64,000 nt of DNA from Paraburkholderia haematera (GCF_905220975.1 NZ_CAJNBK010000030.1:1-64000), one strand, 5' to 3'; shown: positions 26,383 through 35,312, numbered from the stretch's first letter. Notes: generated by a model not told the origin, from the sequence alone. Made by a program: numbers and translations.

Positions 26383-27768
26383 TCATACCGTGCGTGAAAA
26401 CCGTTCGAGCGACTGCTGGCCGAGATAGCGGTCGAACACCATGGCGATGTTACGCACGAGCATGCGTCCGGCCATCTGCACTTCGAGCTTGCTGCCGCTC
26501 ACCGATACCAGCCCGTCCTGCTCGAAGCCACGTAAGCGTTCGAGTTCCGGCTCGAATGTATCGGCGAAGCGGATGCCGTACGCGGCCTCGAATTCATCGA
26601 AGCGCAGTTCCAGATTGCACATCAACTGCGTGATGACATCGCGACGCAGACGGTCGTCAGCGGTGAGGCGCACGCCGCGCGTGATCGCGAGCTTGCCTGC
26701 ATCGATGGCCGCGGCATAGCCGGGCAGGTCTTTAACATTCTGCGCGTACACGTCGCCGACCTTGCCGATCGACGACGCGCCGAAGCCGATCAGGTCACAT
26801 TCCGCGCGCGTGCTGTACCCCTGGAAATTACGATGCAACGTACGCTGCGCCTGTGCGCGCGCGAGTTCGTCGGTGGGCAGCGCGAAGTGATCCATACCGA
26901 TGTAGACATAGCCCGCGCCCGTGAGCCGCTCGACCACCCGTTGCAGGATCGCGAGGCGCATGGCCGGCGAAGGCAACGTGGCCGCATCCATCTGCCGTTG
27001 CATCTTGAAGAGCTGCGGCATGTGCGCATAGGCGAACACCGAAAGGCGATCGGGCGCGAGCTCGATCATCGTGTCGAGCGTGCGGCTGAAGCTATCGACC
27101 GTTTGATGCGGCAGCCCGTAAATCAGATCGACGCCGATCGAGTGGAACCCCGTGTCGCGCGCGGCCTGCATCACCGAGGCCGTCATCTCGAGCGGCTGAA
27201 TGCGATTGATCGCCTGCTGCACCACCGGATCAAAATCCTGTACCCCGAGACTGAGCCGGTTGAAGCCTAGCGTGCGCAAATGCGCAACGGTCTCGGGCGA
27301 TGCCTCGCGCGGATCGACTTCGATCGAATATTCGCCTTCAGTATCGGGCACTAACGTGAAGTGTTCGCGTGCCGCTGCCATCAATTCCGCCATTTCATCG
27401 TGCGACAGGAACGTGGGCGTGCCACCGCCCCAATGCAGTTGCGAAACGGGGCGCCGCGTGTCGAAACATGCCGCCTGCAACGCCATTTCGCGCTTCAGGT
27501 GTGCGACGTAAGGACGCGCGTGCGCGCGGTTTTTCGTGGCGACCTTGTTGCAACCGCAATAGAAGCACACGGTGTCGCAAAAGGGGATGTGGAAGTACAG
27601 CGAGAGCTCGGTGGCCGAGGCGCCAGGGTCCGCGGCGGCACGTAAATAGTCGGCGGGATCGAACGCGTCGCGGAACTGCAAGGCGGTTGGATAGGACGTA
27701 TACCGTGGACCGTTCGCGTTGTATCTGGCGAGCAGGTCGGGGCGGAATAGCGTGTTGGCGGTGGTCAT
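26383..27768 (-). CDS. hemN: Oxygen-independent coproporphyrinogen III oxidase
   Basis: A 461-residue radical SAM enzyme starting at MTTANTLFRPDLLARY; an in-frame GTG eight codons earlier has its AAGG too close. The conserved GPRYTSYPTALQF is at 20-32 and the iron-sulphur ligands are C64, C68 and C71 (CDTVCFYCGC). EVDPREASPE and GLPHQTVDSF also match HemN. It converts coproporphyrinogen III to protoporphyrinogen IX without oxygen. HemW, a haem chaperone of the same superfamily, is encoded separately at 56713. No clear FNR box was seen upstream. Confidence 0.93.
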   Translation of the reverse strand: MTTANTLFRPDLLARYNANGPRYTSYPTALQFRDAFDPADYLRAAADPGASATELSLYFHIPFCDTVCFYCGCNKVATKNRAHARPYVAHLKREMALQAACFDTRRPVSQLHWGGGTPTFLSHDEMAELMAAAREHFTLVPDTEGEYSIEVDPREASPETVAHLRTLGFNRLSLGVQDFDPVVQQAINRIQPLEMTASVMQAARDTGFHSIGVDLIYGLPHQTVDSFSRTLDTMIELAPDRLSVFAYAHMPQLFKMQRQMDAATLPSPAMRLAILQRVVERLTGAGYVYIGMDHFALPTDELARAQAQRTLHRNFQGYSTRAECDLIGFGASSIGKVGDVYAQNVKDLPGYAAAIDAGKLAITRGVRLTADDRLRRDVITQLMCNLELRFDEFEAAYGIRFADTFEPELERLRGFEQDGLVSVSGSKLEVQMAGRMLVRNIAMVFDRYLGQQSLERFSRTV

Positions 27769-28012
27769 GGGGCGCTCGGGTTTGACAGCCACCCTTGAAG
27801 AGGCACGAACCGGCGGCTTCTCGAGACCGGATCGAACAGCGCAAACGCCTCTTTAGCGTGGCCTTTCGTAGCCATCAAGTTTACGTGAGCGACCCTCCGC
27901 CCGATTGTGTAAAAAGGTCGCACGGGATGCGATGGCACAATGCGGGTCTGGCGTTGCGTTGCCCGCCGTATTGCCTGTTGTGTTGTCTGTTGTCGAGTTC
28001 AGGAAAAATGTC

Positions 28013-28351
28013 GTGAGTGATGTGCCGAACAGCGTGCTGAAGCGCGAATCCCCGTTCCAGGTGGCCGGTCATGCGTGCCGCCCCGATTGCGGCGCGTGCT
28101 GCATCGCGCCGTCGATTTCGAGCCCGATCCCGGGTATGCCGAATGGCAAACCGGCCGGCGTGCGCTGCGTGCAACTCGGCGACGATCTGCGCTGCGCGAT
28201 CTTCGGACAGCCGGAGCGACCGGCGTGTTGTTCCGGTTTGCAGCCGCAGATGGACATGTGCGGCACGAGCCGCAGCGAAGCACTCGCGTGGCTCACCCAG
28301 CTGGAAACGCTGACGCAACCGCAACCGGCGGTGCGCCGATCGCCCGCATAA
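28013..28351 (+). CDS. YkgJ family cysteine cluster protein
   Basis: A 112-residue protein. GTG at 28013 is chosen for the AGGAAAAA site and because upstream codons are not protein-like. A cysteine cluster at the N-terminus (C22, C26, C29 and C30 in ACRPDCGACC) with later cysteines in RCVQLGDDLRCAIF and ACCSG suggests a bound iron-sulphur or zinc centre, as proposed for the YkgJ family. Function unknown. Confidence 0.75.
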   Translation: MSDVPNSVLKRESPFQVAGHACRPDCGACCIAPSISSPIPGMPNGKPAGVRCVQLGDDLRCAIFGQPERPACCSGLQPQMDMCGTSRSEALAWLTQLETLTQPQPAVRRSPA

Positions 28352-28430
28352 CGATTCCGCCAGCTCATCGGCTCTGGCAAACAACCCAACGTAACCGCAT
28401 GCTCGAGAAGGCTTCCACAGGAGATTTCGC

Positions 28431-29024
28431 ATGACTCGACCCGCTGCGCCGACCCGGCGCCGCTTCCTGCTTGCAGCGCTGACAGGCACCACCGCGCTTG
28501 GCATCACCGTGTCGCTGGCGGCCTGCGCGACGCCGATCTTTCCGTTCATCCCCTCGCACTACACGTTCTCGCAGCAGCAGGTACAGGACGCGGTGCAGCG
28601 CAAATTCCCTTATCAACGCACGGTTTCGCAGGTGTTCGAGGTCGCGCTGACCAATCCGGTGGTCGGTTTCCTGCCGGACGCGAACCGCGTTTCGGTGAAG
28701 CTCGATGCACGCTTTGCGAGCCCGTTCATGCCGCAACCGGTCGACGGCGTTTTCACGCTGTCGAGCGAACTGGCCTACGACGCCGCCAGCAAATCGGTCG
28801 TGCTGAAGTCGCCGAACGTCGACAACGTCAGCGTGAGCGGGCAGGCGCAGGCCTACACGCAGCAGATCAATGCCGCAGCGGCCGCGCTCGCCACGCAGTT
28901 GCTGACTAACTATCCGATCTACACCTTCAAGCCCGAACAGTTGCAATTTGCCGGGGTGAATTACGAACCCGGTACAATCACCATCCTTACAAACGGCATA
29001 CGCGTGCAAATCGTCGAGAAATGA
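28431..29024 (+). CDS. DUF1439 lipoprotein
   Basis: A 197-residue lipoprotein. The signal peptide has a twin-arginine-like start (TRRRFLLAAL) and a lipobox ending at C32 (SLAACATP). The mature part fits DUF1439: YTFSQQQVQDAVQRKFPYQR near its start and GIRVQIVEK at its end. These periplasmic proteins form a barrel-like lipid-binding fold; the role here is not known. uppP follows 81 bases downstream. Confidence 0.8.
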   Translation: MTRPAAPTRRRFLLAALTGTTALGITVSLAACATPIFPFIPSHYTFSQQQVQDAVQRKFPYQRTVSQVFEVALTNPVVGFLPDANRVSVKLDARFASPFMPQPVDGVFTLSSELAYDAASKSVVLKSPNVDNVSVSGQAQAYTQQINAAAAALATQLLTNYPIYTFKPEQLQFAGVNYEPGTITILTNGIRVQIVEK

Positions 29025-29105
29025 CGCTGCGCGCGGCCGTCGGGGCCGCGCGCGAACTGTGCCGACCCTGTTCGTTTCGACTATCTACAGCGATGAGGGT
29101 CACGG

Positions 29106-29942
29106 ATGGACTGGCTAATGGCTTGCAAGGCGCTGATTCTGGGCGTCGTCGAAGGGTTGACGGAATTTTTGCCGGTGTCGAGCACCGGGCATTTGATCGT
29201 CGCGGGCAGCCTGCTCAATTTCACTGATGACCACGCGAAAACCTTCGATGTCGTGATCCAGCTTGGCGCAATTCTGGCCGTGTGCTGGGAGTTTCGCCGG
29301 CGTATCGGCAGCGTAGTGGCCGGCTTGCCCAGCCGGCCCGACGCCAGGCGCTTCACGCTGAACGTGATTATCGCGACGATTCCGGCGGTCGTGCTCGGCT
29401 TGCTATTCGAGAAGGCCATCAAGGCGGCGCTGTTTTCGCCGGTGCCGGTCGCGTTCGCGCTGGTGGTGGGCGGGGTGGTGATCCTGTGGGCCGAAGCGCG
29501 CCAGCGCGCGCAAGGCGCTGCGGCCACGCGCGTTCAACACGTCGACGATTTGAGCCCGCTGGATGCGTTGAAGGTCGGTCTCGCTCAATGTTTCGCGCTG
29601 ATCCCGGGCATGTCGCGCTCGGGTTCGACGATCATCGGCGGGATGCTGTTTGGTCTCGAACGGCGTGTCGCCACCGAGTTCTCGTTCTTCCTCGCGATTC
29701 CGATCATCTTCGGCGCGACGGCTTACGAGCTTTATAAAGACTGGCATTTGCTGTCTGTCGACGCGCTTGGCAGTTTCGCGCTCGGCTTCCTGGCGGCCTT
29801 TGTCAGCGCCTTCGCCTGCGTGCGCTGGCTGCTGCGGTATATCTCCGCGCACGATTTCACCGTGTTCGCGTGGTACCGGATCGGTTTCGGGCTGCTGATT
29901 CTGCTGGTCGGCTATAGCGGCGCATTGAGCTGGGCGGACTGA
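29106..29942 (+). CDS. uppP: Undecaprenyl-diphosphatase
   Basis: A 278-residue polytopic membrane enzyme of the BacA/UppP family. The first active-site motif GVVEGLTEFLPVSSTGH has E16 and E20, and the second is LIPGMSRSGSTIIGGML. It dephosphorylates undecaprenyl pyrophosphate to recycle the lipid carrier of peptidoglycan synthesis and contributes to bacitracin resistance. A terminator follows immediately. Confidence 0.95.
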   Translation: MDWLMACKALILGVVEGLTEFLPVSSTGHLIVAGSLLNFTDDHAKTFDVVIQLGAILAVCWEFRRRIGSVVAGLPSRPDARRFTLNVIIATIPAVVLGLLFEKAIKAALFSPVPVAFALVVGGVVILWAEARQRAQGAAATRVQHVDDLSPLDALKVGLAQCFALIPGMSRSGSTIIGGMLFGLERRVATEFSFFLAIPIIFGATAYELYKDWHLLSVDALGSFALGFLAAFVSAFACVRWLLRYISAHDFTVFAWYRIGFGLLILLVGYSGALSWAD

Positions 29943-29966
29943 GTCTTCGCGTGTCTTTCGAATCAT

Positions 29967-29997
29967 GAAAAAAGGTCCGCGTTTGCGGACCTTTTTC
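29967..29997. terminator. Bidirectional terminator between uppP and trmB
   Basis: The arms aaaaaaggtccgc and gcggaccttttt pair around the loop gttt, with A and T runs on both sides, so it can serve the convergent genes uppP and trmB. Confidence 0.88.
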
Positions 29998-30025
29998 TTA
30001 TGGCGAGCGAGCTATAGCGTGCGGT

Positions 30026-30814
30026 TTACGCCGCGCCGCGCTTCCTGAACACCAGATCCCACACGCCATGCCCAAGCCGTAGCCCGCGACGTTCGAACTT
30101 CGTCACCGGACGATATTCGGGGCGCGGCGCGTAGCCGTCGGCGGTATTTTCCAGAGCGGGATCGGCGCCCAGGACTTCGAGCATCTGCTCGGCGTAGTTC
30201 TGCCAGTCAGTTGCGCAATGCAGATACGCGCCCGGCTTCAGACGCGAAACCAGCAATGCGACAAACTTCGGCTGAATCAGCCGGCGCTTATGGTGGCGCG
30301 CCTTGTGCCAAGGGTCGGGAAAGAAGATGTGGACGCCGTCGAGGCTGTCCGGTGCGATCATCTGTTCGAGCACTTCGACGGCGTCGTGCTGAATGATGCG
30401 GATATTCGACAGCGCCTGCTCGCCCATCAGCTTCAGCAGCGCGCCGACGCCCGGCTCATGCACTTCGACGCCGAGGAAGTCGTCGCCGGGACGGTGCGAG
30501 GCGATCTCCGCGGTGGTCGCGCCCATGCCGAAGCCGATTTCCAGCACACGCGGCGCTGCACGGCCGAACACGCTAGTCCAGTCGGGCTGCTGCGGGGTGA
30601 AGGGCATGACAAAACGCGGGCCGAGTTCGTCCATCGCGCGGCGCTGGCCGGTCGATACGCGACCCGCACGCGTGACAAAGCTGCGGATGCGGCGTCGATG
30701 CAAGGCTCCTTCCGGCGGGGCGTCGGTGCCGGCATCGGCTGGTTGGTCTTCAGTTTCGATGGAAGGCGTCGGGAGTTCGTCCGGCAGGCCGGCGTCGTTT
30801 GGATCGTGGATCAT
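30026..30814 (-). CDS. trmB: tRNA (guanine-N7-)-methyltransferase
   Basis: Start taken at MIHDPNDAGLPDEL; the open frame upstream crosses a terminator hairpin and is not coding. The 262-residue protein has an acidic N-terminal extension of about 45 residues, then the TrmB core: SAM motif VLEIGFGMGATTAEIA, the IFFPDPWHKARHHKRR substrate loop and a C-terminal VTKFERRG. It makes m7G46 in tRNA. A structured leader with its own terminator lies about 130 bases upstream on the same strand. Confidence 0.92.
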   Translation of the reverse strand: MIHDPNDAGLPDELPTPSIETEDQPADAGTDAPPEGALHRRRIRSFVTRAGRVSTGQRRAMDELGPRFVMPFTPQQPDWTSVFGRAAPRVLEIGFGMGATTAEIASHRPGDDFLGVEVHEPGVGALLKLMGEQALSNIRIIQHDAVEVLEQMIAPDSLDGVHIFFPDPWHKARHHKRRLIQPKFVALLVSRLKPGAYLHCATDWQNYAEQMLEVLGADPALENTADGYAPRPEYRPVTKFERRGLRLGHGVWDLVFRKRGAA

Positions 30815-30946
30815 TGTCGATGCTGCTACAAGGGTGAGGGCTTGGCGGCTTGCATGGCGTCTTGCGAGGCGCCTGTTGCGCGTGCGCGGCACGGGCCGCG
30901 GTTGGCGGGCGCGGTTTGCTCGAATCGCCAGGCTAGCCGCTGCCAC

Positions 30947-31065
30947 TACAAAAAAGCCGCCTTCAAGGGAGGCGGCTCGTGCTGGATTCTGCTGACGGCT
31001 CAGCAGGAAGGTGGAGCGGGCGTTGCAAGTGCGCGTAAGGTAGCACACCCGAAAAGGGTGCGTCC
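30947..31065 (-). ncRNA. Candidate structured RNA or leader upstream of trmB
   Basis: On the minus strand there are three stems in order: caccc/gggtg (31046-31060), ctgctga/tcagcag with a tetraloop (30989-31006), and agccgcct/aggcggct followed by ttttttg (about 30947-30976), a good terminator. No gene lies upstream on this strand, so the unit would be either a short independent RNA or an attenuated trmB leader. The DNA between 31070 and 31196 is AT-rich and probably holds divergent promoters. No known family was recognised. Confidence 0.45.
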
Positions 31066-31196
31066 AGACGGTGGCCGCTTTGATGGGAGTCGAAACCGGC
31101 ATCAAGATTACGTTTTCATAACCGTGATTGTGATTCGTATGATTTAATCGCGTTGTAAGCCATCCGTCGCAACGATTATCAAAACGAAAATCCACC

Positions 31197-31580
31197 ATGG
31201 GCAAATACGCACACAATCATCGGCAGGCCAAAGCCGCCAAAACGGATTGGGTCGCTACCGATCCAACTGCGGTTCCGACTACCTCCCAGAATGCACTGCG
31301 CAAAGCCATGGCCATTGAAGGCGTGGCGCTCACGCAATTCAACGATTTACTGTGGCTCATGGCGCAGGAGTCGAGCGGCGTGGTGGACGTGCGCAATGGC
31401 AAATCGTCCGCGCGTGGGCTTTATCAGTTGCTGCGGCCTCAATATGAATTGAATCCGAATGGCGAAAAATCGTTCGGCAATGCGGTTGAAGAATGTCAGG
31501 GCGGGATTCGCTATATTCTCGGGCGGTATCACACGGCTGCATCAGCGCGGCTCGCATGGGAAGCAAACAACTGGTGTTGA
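31197..31580 (+). CDS. Small SLT-like muramidase without signal peptide
   Basis: A 127-residue protein with a compact lytic-transglycosylase-like domain: the catalytic-type Glu-Ser pair at E58 in LMAQESSG, then ARGLYQLLRP and a C-terminal GIRYILGRYHTAASARLAWE that matches the last helices of SLT domains. There is no signal peptide. The next gene starts three bases after the stop and encodes a secreted protein, an arrangement seen in type VI secretion wall-degrading effectors with periplasmic immunity proteins. No secretion genes are near. An aberrant or phage-derived muramidase is an alternative. Confidence 0.6.
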   Translation: MGKYAHNHRQAKAAKTDWVATDPTAVPTTSQNALRKAMAIEGVALTQFNDLLWLMAQESSGVVDVRNGKSSARGLYQLLRPQYELNPNGEKSFGNAVEECQGGIRYILGRYHTAASARLAWEANNWC

Positions 31581-31583
31581 GAA

Positions 31584-32063
31584 TTGAACAAGTTTCTATT
31601 GTTGGGCTTCGTTTCGGCCATGTGCTGGATGGGCGTAGCGCAAGCCGCTGATGCCGGCGTGCCGCGCTTTGAAGATTTCGCGGTGAGCGACACCTTTGCG
31701 GGCAAAGCGGCGAAAGTGCGGCTCGTGTCCGCGGACGACAAGGAATACGCGACGCGTATCCGCGAAGCCAGCCGGCAGAAGCCGAACTTCGCCGGGCACT
31801 ATGTGCTGGCAAGCTGGGGCTGCGGGGCGTCCTGCGTGTCCAGCGTGGCGATCGACTCGAAGACCGGACGCGTCACCTGGTTGCCCTTTACGGTGTGCTG
31901 CTGGGACGTGGATGTGAAGGAACCGCTCGAATTCCGGCGCGACAGCCGGCTGCTGGTAGTTCACGGCAGCAGGAATGAAGAGGGTGGCGGGACGTACTAC
32001 TACGCGTTGGATAAAGACGATTTCAAGCTGGTCAAGGCTGTCGAGAAGGCTACGAAGAACTAG
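31584..32063 (+). CDS. Secreted protein paired with the muramidase, possible immunity protein
   Basis: A 159-residue protein with a clear signal peptide (cleavage after AQA at 19-21). The mature part carries a conserved-looking KPNFAGHYVLASWGCGASC, two further cysteines in FTVCCWDV, and an acidic, lysine-mixed C-terminus. The start is TTG at 31584, three bases after the preceding stop, so translation is probably coupled. Related stand-alone periplasmic proteins exist, so an immunity role is inferred only from position and export. Confidence 0.55.
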   Translation: MNKFLLLGFVSAMCWMGVAQAADAGVPRFEDFAVSDTFAGKAAKVRLVSADDKEYATRIREASRQKPNFAGHYVLASWGCGASCVSSVAIDSKTGRVTWLPFTVCCWDVDVKEPLEFRRDSRLLVVHGSRNEEGGGTYYYALDKDDFKLVKAVEKATKN

Positions 32064-32234
32064 TGGCAATTGGCGCAATGGCGTGGTGGACATCGCTCGG
32101 TGTTCATCGCGCGTTTGTGCGCCTTTGCGACCTGCTGGATGACAGACGGGGAATGTGTAGCGGGCGGAAAATGCGGCAGATTCAGATCCTTCCGCGAAGC
32201 CGCCCGGTCAATTGCCAGGCTGGCTGAAAGAATC

Positions 32235-32308
32235 TGGAGCGGGCGATGGGAATCGAACCCACGGCTCTAGCTTGGGAAGCTAGGGTATTACCATTATACG
32301 ACGCCCGC
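32235..32308 (-). tRNA. tRNA-Gly (anticodon CCC)
   Basis: On the minus strand GCGGGCG pairs with CGCCCGC, the anticodon stem CTAGC/GCTAG encloses TTCCCAA (anticodon CCC), the T-arm has GGTTCGATTCC and CCA is encoded. Its 5' half is repeated in diverged form at 35313-35353. Confidence 0.96.
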
Positions 32309-32626
32309 AGAGCCCGCTATTTTACAGGGGTTTCAGCGTTTTGGGGAGTCGGGATCGTGGTGGGTGGCGTGAAAAATGTGCGCATTTTGGAGTTTTCCCA
32401 TGGCATCGCTGCGTCGCAGCGGAATTCGGGGTTGTTCGCGGACGTCACGCGAGGCCGTCAAGCGGCTCGTGCGACCGGGACAGCTGTGTGCGTATCATCG
32501 TCTGACCACGCGATCGTCGCCTATTAGGCAATGGCGTCGACTGGCATCCCGTTCCAAATATCAAGTCACGCACATTCGGGAATTGATCGTTTTCTGGCCA
32601 TCGCCGAGCACTGGAGTGGGCGCGTG
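32309..32626. other. Gene-free stretch next to tRNA-Gly
   Basis: No frame here looks like a protein in either direction and no hairpin with a T run is evident. It is the first part of the segment bounded by tRNA-Gly and its partial copy. A site-specific recombinase gene, expected if this were an intact integrative element, was not found. Confidence 0.5.
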
Positions 32627-33112
32627 TTAGGCGGGGGCAATATTATCGGTAATCGAGCTTGGGTAAACAGTTAGCAGATCTGAAATGGTGTCGTCATTCA
32701 TGGATCGGGTAATCTTGTTAACTATTTCTGCCAACTCTTCTGCTTTAATCTCCATTGCCTCATTCTTGATATGTCGCGAAAATTGATATATCGCTTCTAC
32801 GTAAAATGTGAGAACGCTTGCGCATACGTATACCGAAAAAGACATCTTGTCTGAAAATACCGAGCGAATTGAAAGAGATCGAATATCGGTGTCGTCACTA
32901 TTGGCAAGGAGAAGATTAAAGATATCTTCTCCAAGCGTATGTACGGAGTCTGACGCTGGCGTAAACAGGTCATGGTAGAAGTGTTCAAACCCTAGGGCTT
33001 GAAAGCGGCGCCGTGCATCTGGCCATGGATGAGCCTTTTCTACACCTGGAACGAGTTTCTCCGTTACATTAAGGTGGTGCAAGCGTGCTTTTGCAACTTC
33101 GACTCCCTCAAT
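32627..33112 (-). pseudogene. 3' half of the IS-interrupted gene
   Basis: This is the C-terminal part of a protein cut by the insertion sequence. It reads EGVEVAKARLHHLNV, then KAHPWPDARRRFQALGFEHF and a long helical tail ending SSITDNIAPA. The CAAT at 33109-33112 is the target duplication. Joined to 34752-35175 it restores an open frame of about 301 codons. The AT-rich composition contrasts with the flanking core genes. Confidence 0.8.
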
Positions 33113-34751
33113 AGTCGGCCTTGCAGAAGTTCGTGAGGCCCCGCCTGACTTGGCGATGCAGTTTGTCGGCGGGTAAGAGAACTCCCAGAACGAATATCGA
33201 TCTGATAAAGATTCTGGGAGTTTCGGAGTGGTCGCCAATGAGCACGCCTGATTTCTTTCGTAGCCGTCTGGACGCGATGATTGATCTGCTTCACCCGCTT
33301 GCCGTGTTGGCAACGAAGATGTCGTGGGCTTCAATCGAAACGACGCTTGCTCCCCTGTTCGAGCGACGCTCACGCGATGGGCGGGTGAGCGAAGCGGATG
33401 ACCTGTTTGGCTCGAACTCGCTGGAACTTGCGGGTGGCGTCAGTGCGGCTGGACGTCCGCGCTTGCCTATGCGGCTGATGGTGGGTCTGCTGTACCTGAA
33501 GCACGCCTACAACGAAAGTGACGAAACGGTGTGCGAGCGCTGGGCGCAGGACGTGTACTTCCAGTTCTTCTGCGGCGAGGAGTATTTCCAGCCGCGCCTC
33601 CCGTGCGACCCGACCAACCTGGTGCGCTTTCGACAGGCGCTGGGCGAAGCCGGTGTCGAGGAGCTGCTTGCGGCGACGATCGCGGCTGCGGTGCAGATGA
33701 AGGCGGTGACGCCGGTTGAATTCGAGCGCGTGATCGTCGACACCACGGTGCAGGAGAAGGCGATTGCGTATCCGACCGACAGCCGTCTGCTTGAGGTGTC
33801 ACGGGCCAGACTCGTGCAGCTGGCGCAGCGCGCCGGGTTGGCGTTGAAGCAAACCTACGAGCGCGAAGGCAAGCGGCTGCGGCGCCGCGCAGGCGGCTAT
33901 GCCCATGCGAAGCAGTTCAAGCGCCTGCGTCGTGTACTCAAACGTCAGCGCACAGTCTTGGGACGGTTGCTGCGCGATATCGAACGCAAGCTGTCTGGAG
34001 CTTCGGACGAACGGCAGGCACAACTGCGTGTCTGGCTTGAGCGGGCCTGGCGCATTTGCCGCCAACGTCCAAAGGACAAGAACAAACTCTACGCACTGCA
34101 TGCGCCTGAAGTTGAATGCATTGGGAAAGGAAAGGCGCGCCAGCCCTACGAGTTCGGCGTCAAGGTGAGCCTCGCGATCACGGAGAAACAAGGGTTGATC
34201 ATCGGTGCGCGGTCGTTCCCCGGCAACCCCTATGACGGCCATACGCTGGCCGAGCAACTCGAACAGAGTTCCATTCTGTTGCAGGACCTGCCCGGTACAC
34301 CGCAGCCGAAGACCGTATTGGTCGATCTCGGCTTTCGCGGCGTCGACCCGGAAGTATCATCAGTACACCTTATTCATCGCGGAAAACACAGGACACTGAC
34401 CAGCACACAGCGCCGCTGGCTCAAGCGACGACAGGCGATTGAACCGATCATCGGCCATGTGAAGCACGACCACGGTATGCATCGTTGCTGGCTCAAAGGG
34501 CAAACCGGCGATGCGCTGCATGCCGTGCTGTGCGCCACGGGCTACAACCTGCGCTGGCTGTTGCGTGCGATTGTTCGCCTGGGTCTGGGGCCCATCTTTT
34601 TTATCCTCGCCTGGCTGCATTGGATCGTCAATGTGCCGTCGCATCCGCTGTTTGCGCACCGGAAACGCTTCCGGCCGCTCAACCTTCCCGCTCCGACAAA
34701 ATGCCTCATCGGCGTCGTGCATCAAGCAAACTGAATTTTGCAGGGCCGACT
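33113..34751 (+). mobile_element. IS5-like insertion sequence, complete
   Basis: The ends are imperfect inverted repeats: left agtcggccttgcagaa and right (complement) agtcggccctgcaaaa. They are flanked by the direct duplication caat (33109-33112 and 34752-34755). The 1,639-bp element carries one intact DDE transposase gene. Intact ends, duplication and ORF indicate a recent and probably still mobile copy. Confidence 0.92.
33238..34734 (+). CDS. IS5 family transposase
   Basis: A 498-residue DDE transposase starting at MSTPDFFRSRLDAMIDL, with GGAG upstream. It has an N-terminal DUF772-type region (LPMRLMVGLLYLKHAYNESD), a first aspartate in VIVDTTVQEKAIAYPTD, a second in TVLVDLGFRGVD and the Y/R-E-K signature RRQAIEPIIGHVKHDHGMHR. 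A basic coiled insert lies at about 195-280. No frameshift is seen. The stop lies 17 bases before the right end of the element. Confidence 0.9.
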   Translation: MSTPDFFRSRLDAMIDLLHPLAVLATKMSWASIETTLAPLFERRSRDGRVSEADDLFGSNSLELAGGVSAAGRPRLPMRLMVGLLYLKHAYNESDETVCERWAQDVYFQFFCGEEYFQPRLPCDPTNLVRFRQALGEAGVEELLAATIAAAVQMKAVTPVEFERVIVDTTVQEKAIAYPTDSRLLEVSRARLVQLAQRAGLALKQTYEREGKRLRRRAGGYAHAKQFKRLRRVLKRQRTVLGRLLRDIERKLSGASDERQAQLRVWLERAWRICRQRPKDKNKLYALHAPEVECIGKGKARQPYEFGVKVSLAITEKQGLIIGARSFPGNPYDGHTLAEQLEQSSILLQDLPGTPQPKTVLVDLGFRGVDPEVSSVHLIHRGKHRTLTSTQRRWLKRRQAIEPIIGHVKHDHGMHRCWLKGQTGDALHAVLCATGYNLRWLLRAIVRLGLGPIFFILAWLHWIVNVPSHPLFAHRKRFRPLNLPAPTKCLIGVVHQAN

Positions 34752-35175
34752 CAATATTCTTAGCGCCTTGCAGATAGTTATGCCATTTCTTTGCCCGTTC
34801 ACGAGCGCCGAAGAAATGTTGTTTTAAAAGCGACATCGCACGATCATTGGTCGGATCGTTGACGATGTAAATGAAGTTTATACTATGTTCGAGCGCTATT
34901 CTGGCGAGGGCTTCTGCTGCACTGAAGCGTCGTTCTTCCAGATTGGAGATCATGCTCTCGTTAATTTCGTCGATGGCCGATAGTAGAACGAGGAATTCGA
35001 TTTGTTTCAAAGCAGAATTTTTTGAATAAAAATCGTTTTTTATTATATCTTCGTATATATCTCTTAGTGAGTTGTGTACTTCTTTGAGTTTTGATGTGTG
35101 ATGGAAGTGCTTTGCGTGCTTCGCTTCATGCTCCGCAAGAAAAGCATCGTGAATGATTTTTGTGCTCGTGGTCAT
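34752..35175 (-). pseudogene. 5' half of the IS-interrupted gene (DUF5677-like)
   Basis: From ATG at 35175 this gives 141 residues before the insertion sequence: a lysine/histidine-rich start (DAFLAEHEAKHAKHFHH), then LLSAIDEINESMISNLEERR and FSAAEALARIALEHSINFIY. The pattern of helices with a conserved RxxxE in ALARIALEHS resembles DUF5677 proteins; function unknown. The frame continues exactly into 33108 if the element and one CAAT are removed. AT-rich, unlike the neighbours, so probably acquired. Confidence 0.75.
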
Positions 35176-35209
35176 ATCGGCTATTTAATTTTGATGATTT
35201 GTGAGGATA

Positions 35210-35243
35210 ACTCGATCACGTACTGAGAGCGAGTTGATCGAGT
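35210..35243. repeat. Inverted repeat ahead of the interrupted gene
   Basis: The arms actcgatca and tgatcgagt are perfect 9-base complements separated by 16 bases, 35 bases before the start codon. It is a possible operator or recombination site. Confidence 0.45.
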
Positions 35244-35312
35244 GTAAAGGGAGCCGGCAGAAAACGTGACGTGAGAACGTGCGTGAATAGTGATTTCGAT
35301 TAACGCGCCGGT

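Noticed and set aside
31065..31216. N-terminal extension of TrmB
   Set aside because: The open frame crosses a terminator hairpin and AT-rich promoter DNA; the family N-terminus begins at 30814.
32627..33373. 248-residue continuous ORF
   Set aside because: Its first part is antisense insertion-sequence DNA; only the part below 33112 belongs to the interrupted gene.
34360..35175. 271-residue continuous ORF
   Set aside because: Chimera: only the first 141 codons belong to the host gene; the rest reads antisense into the insertion sequence.
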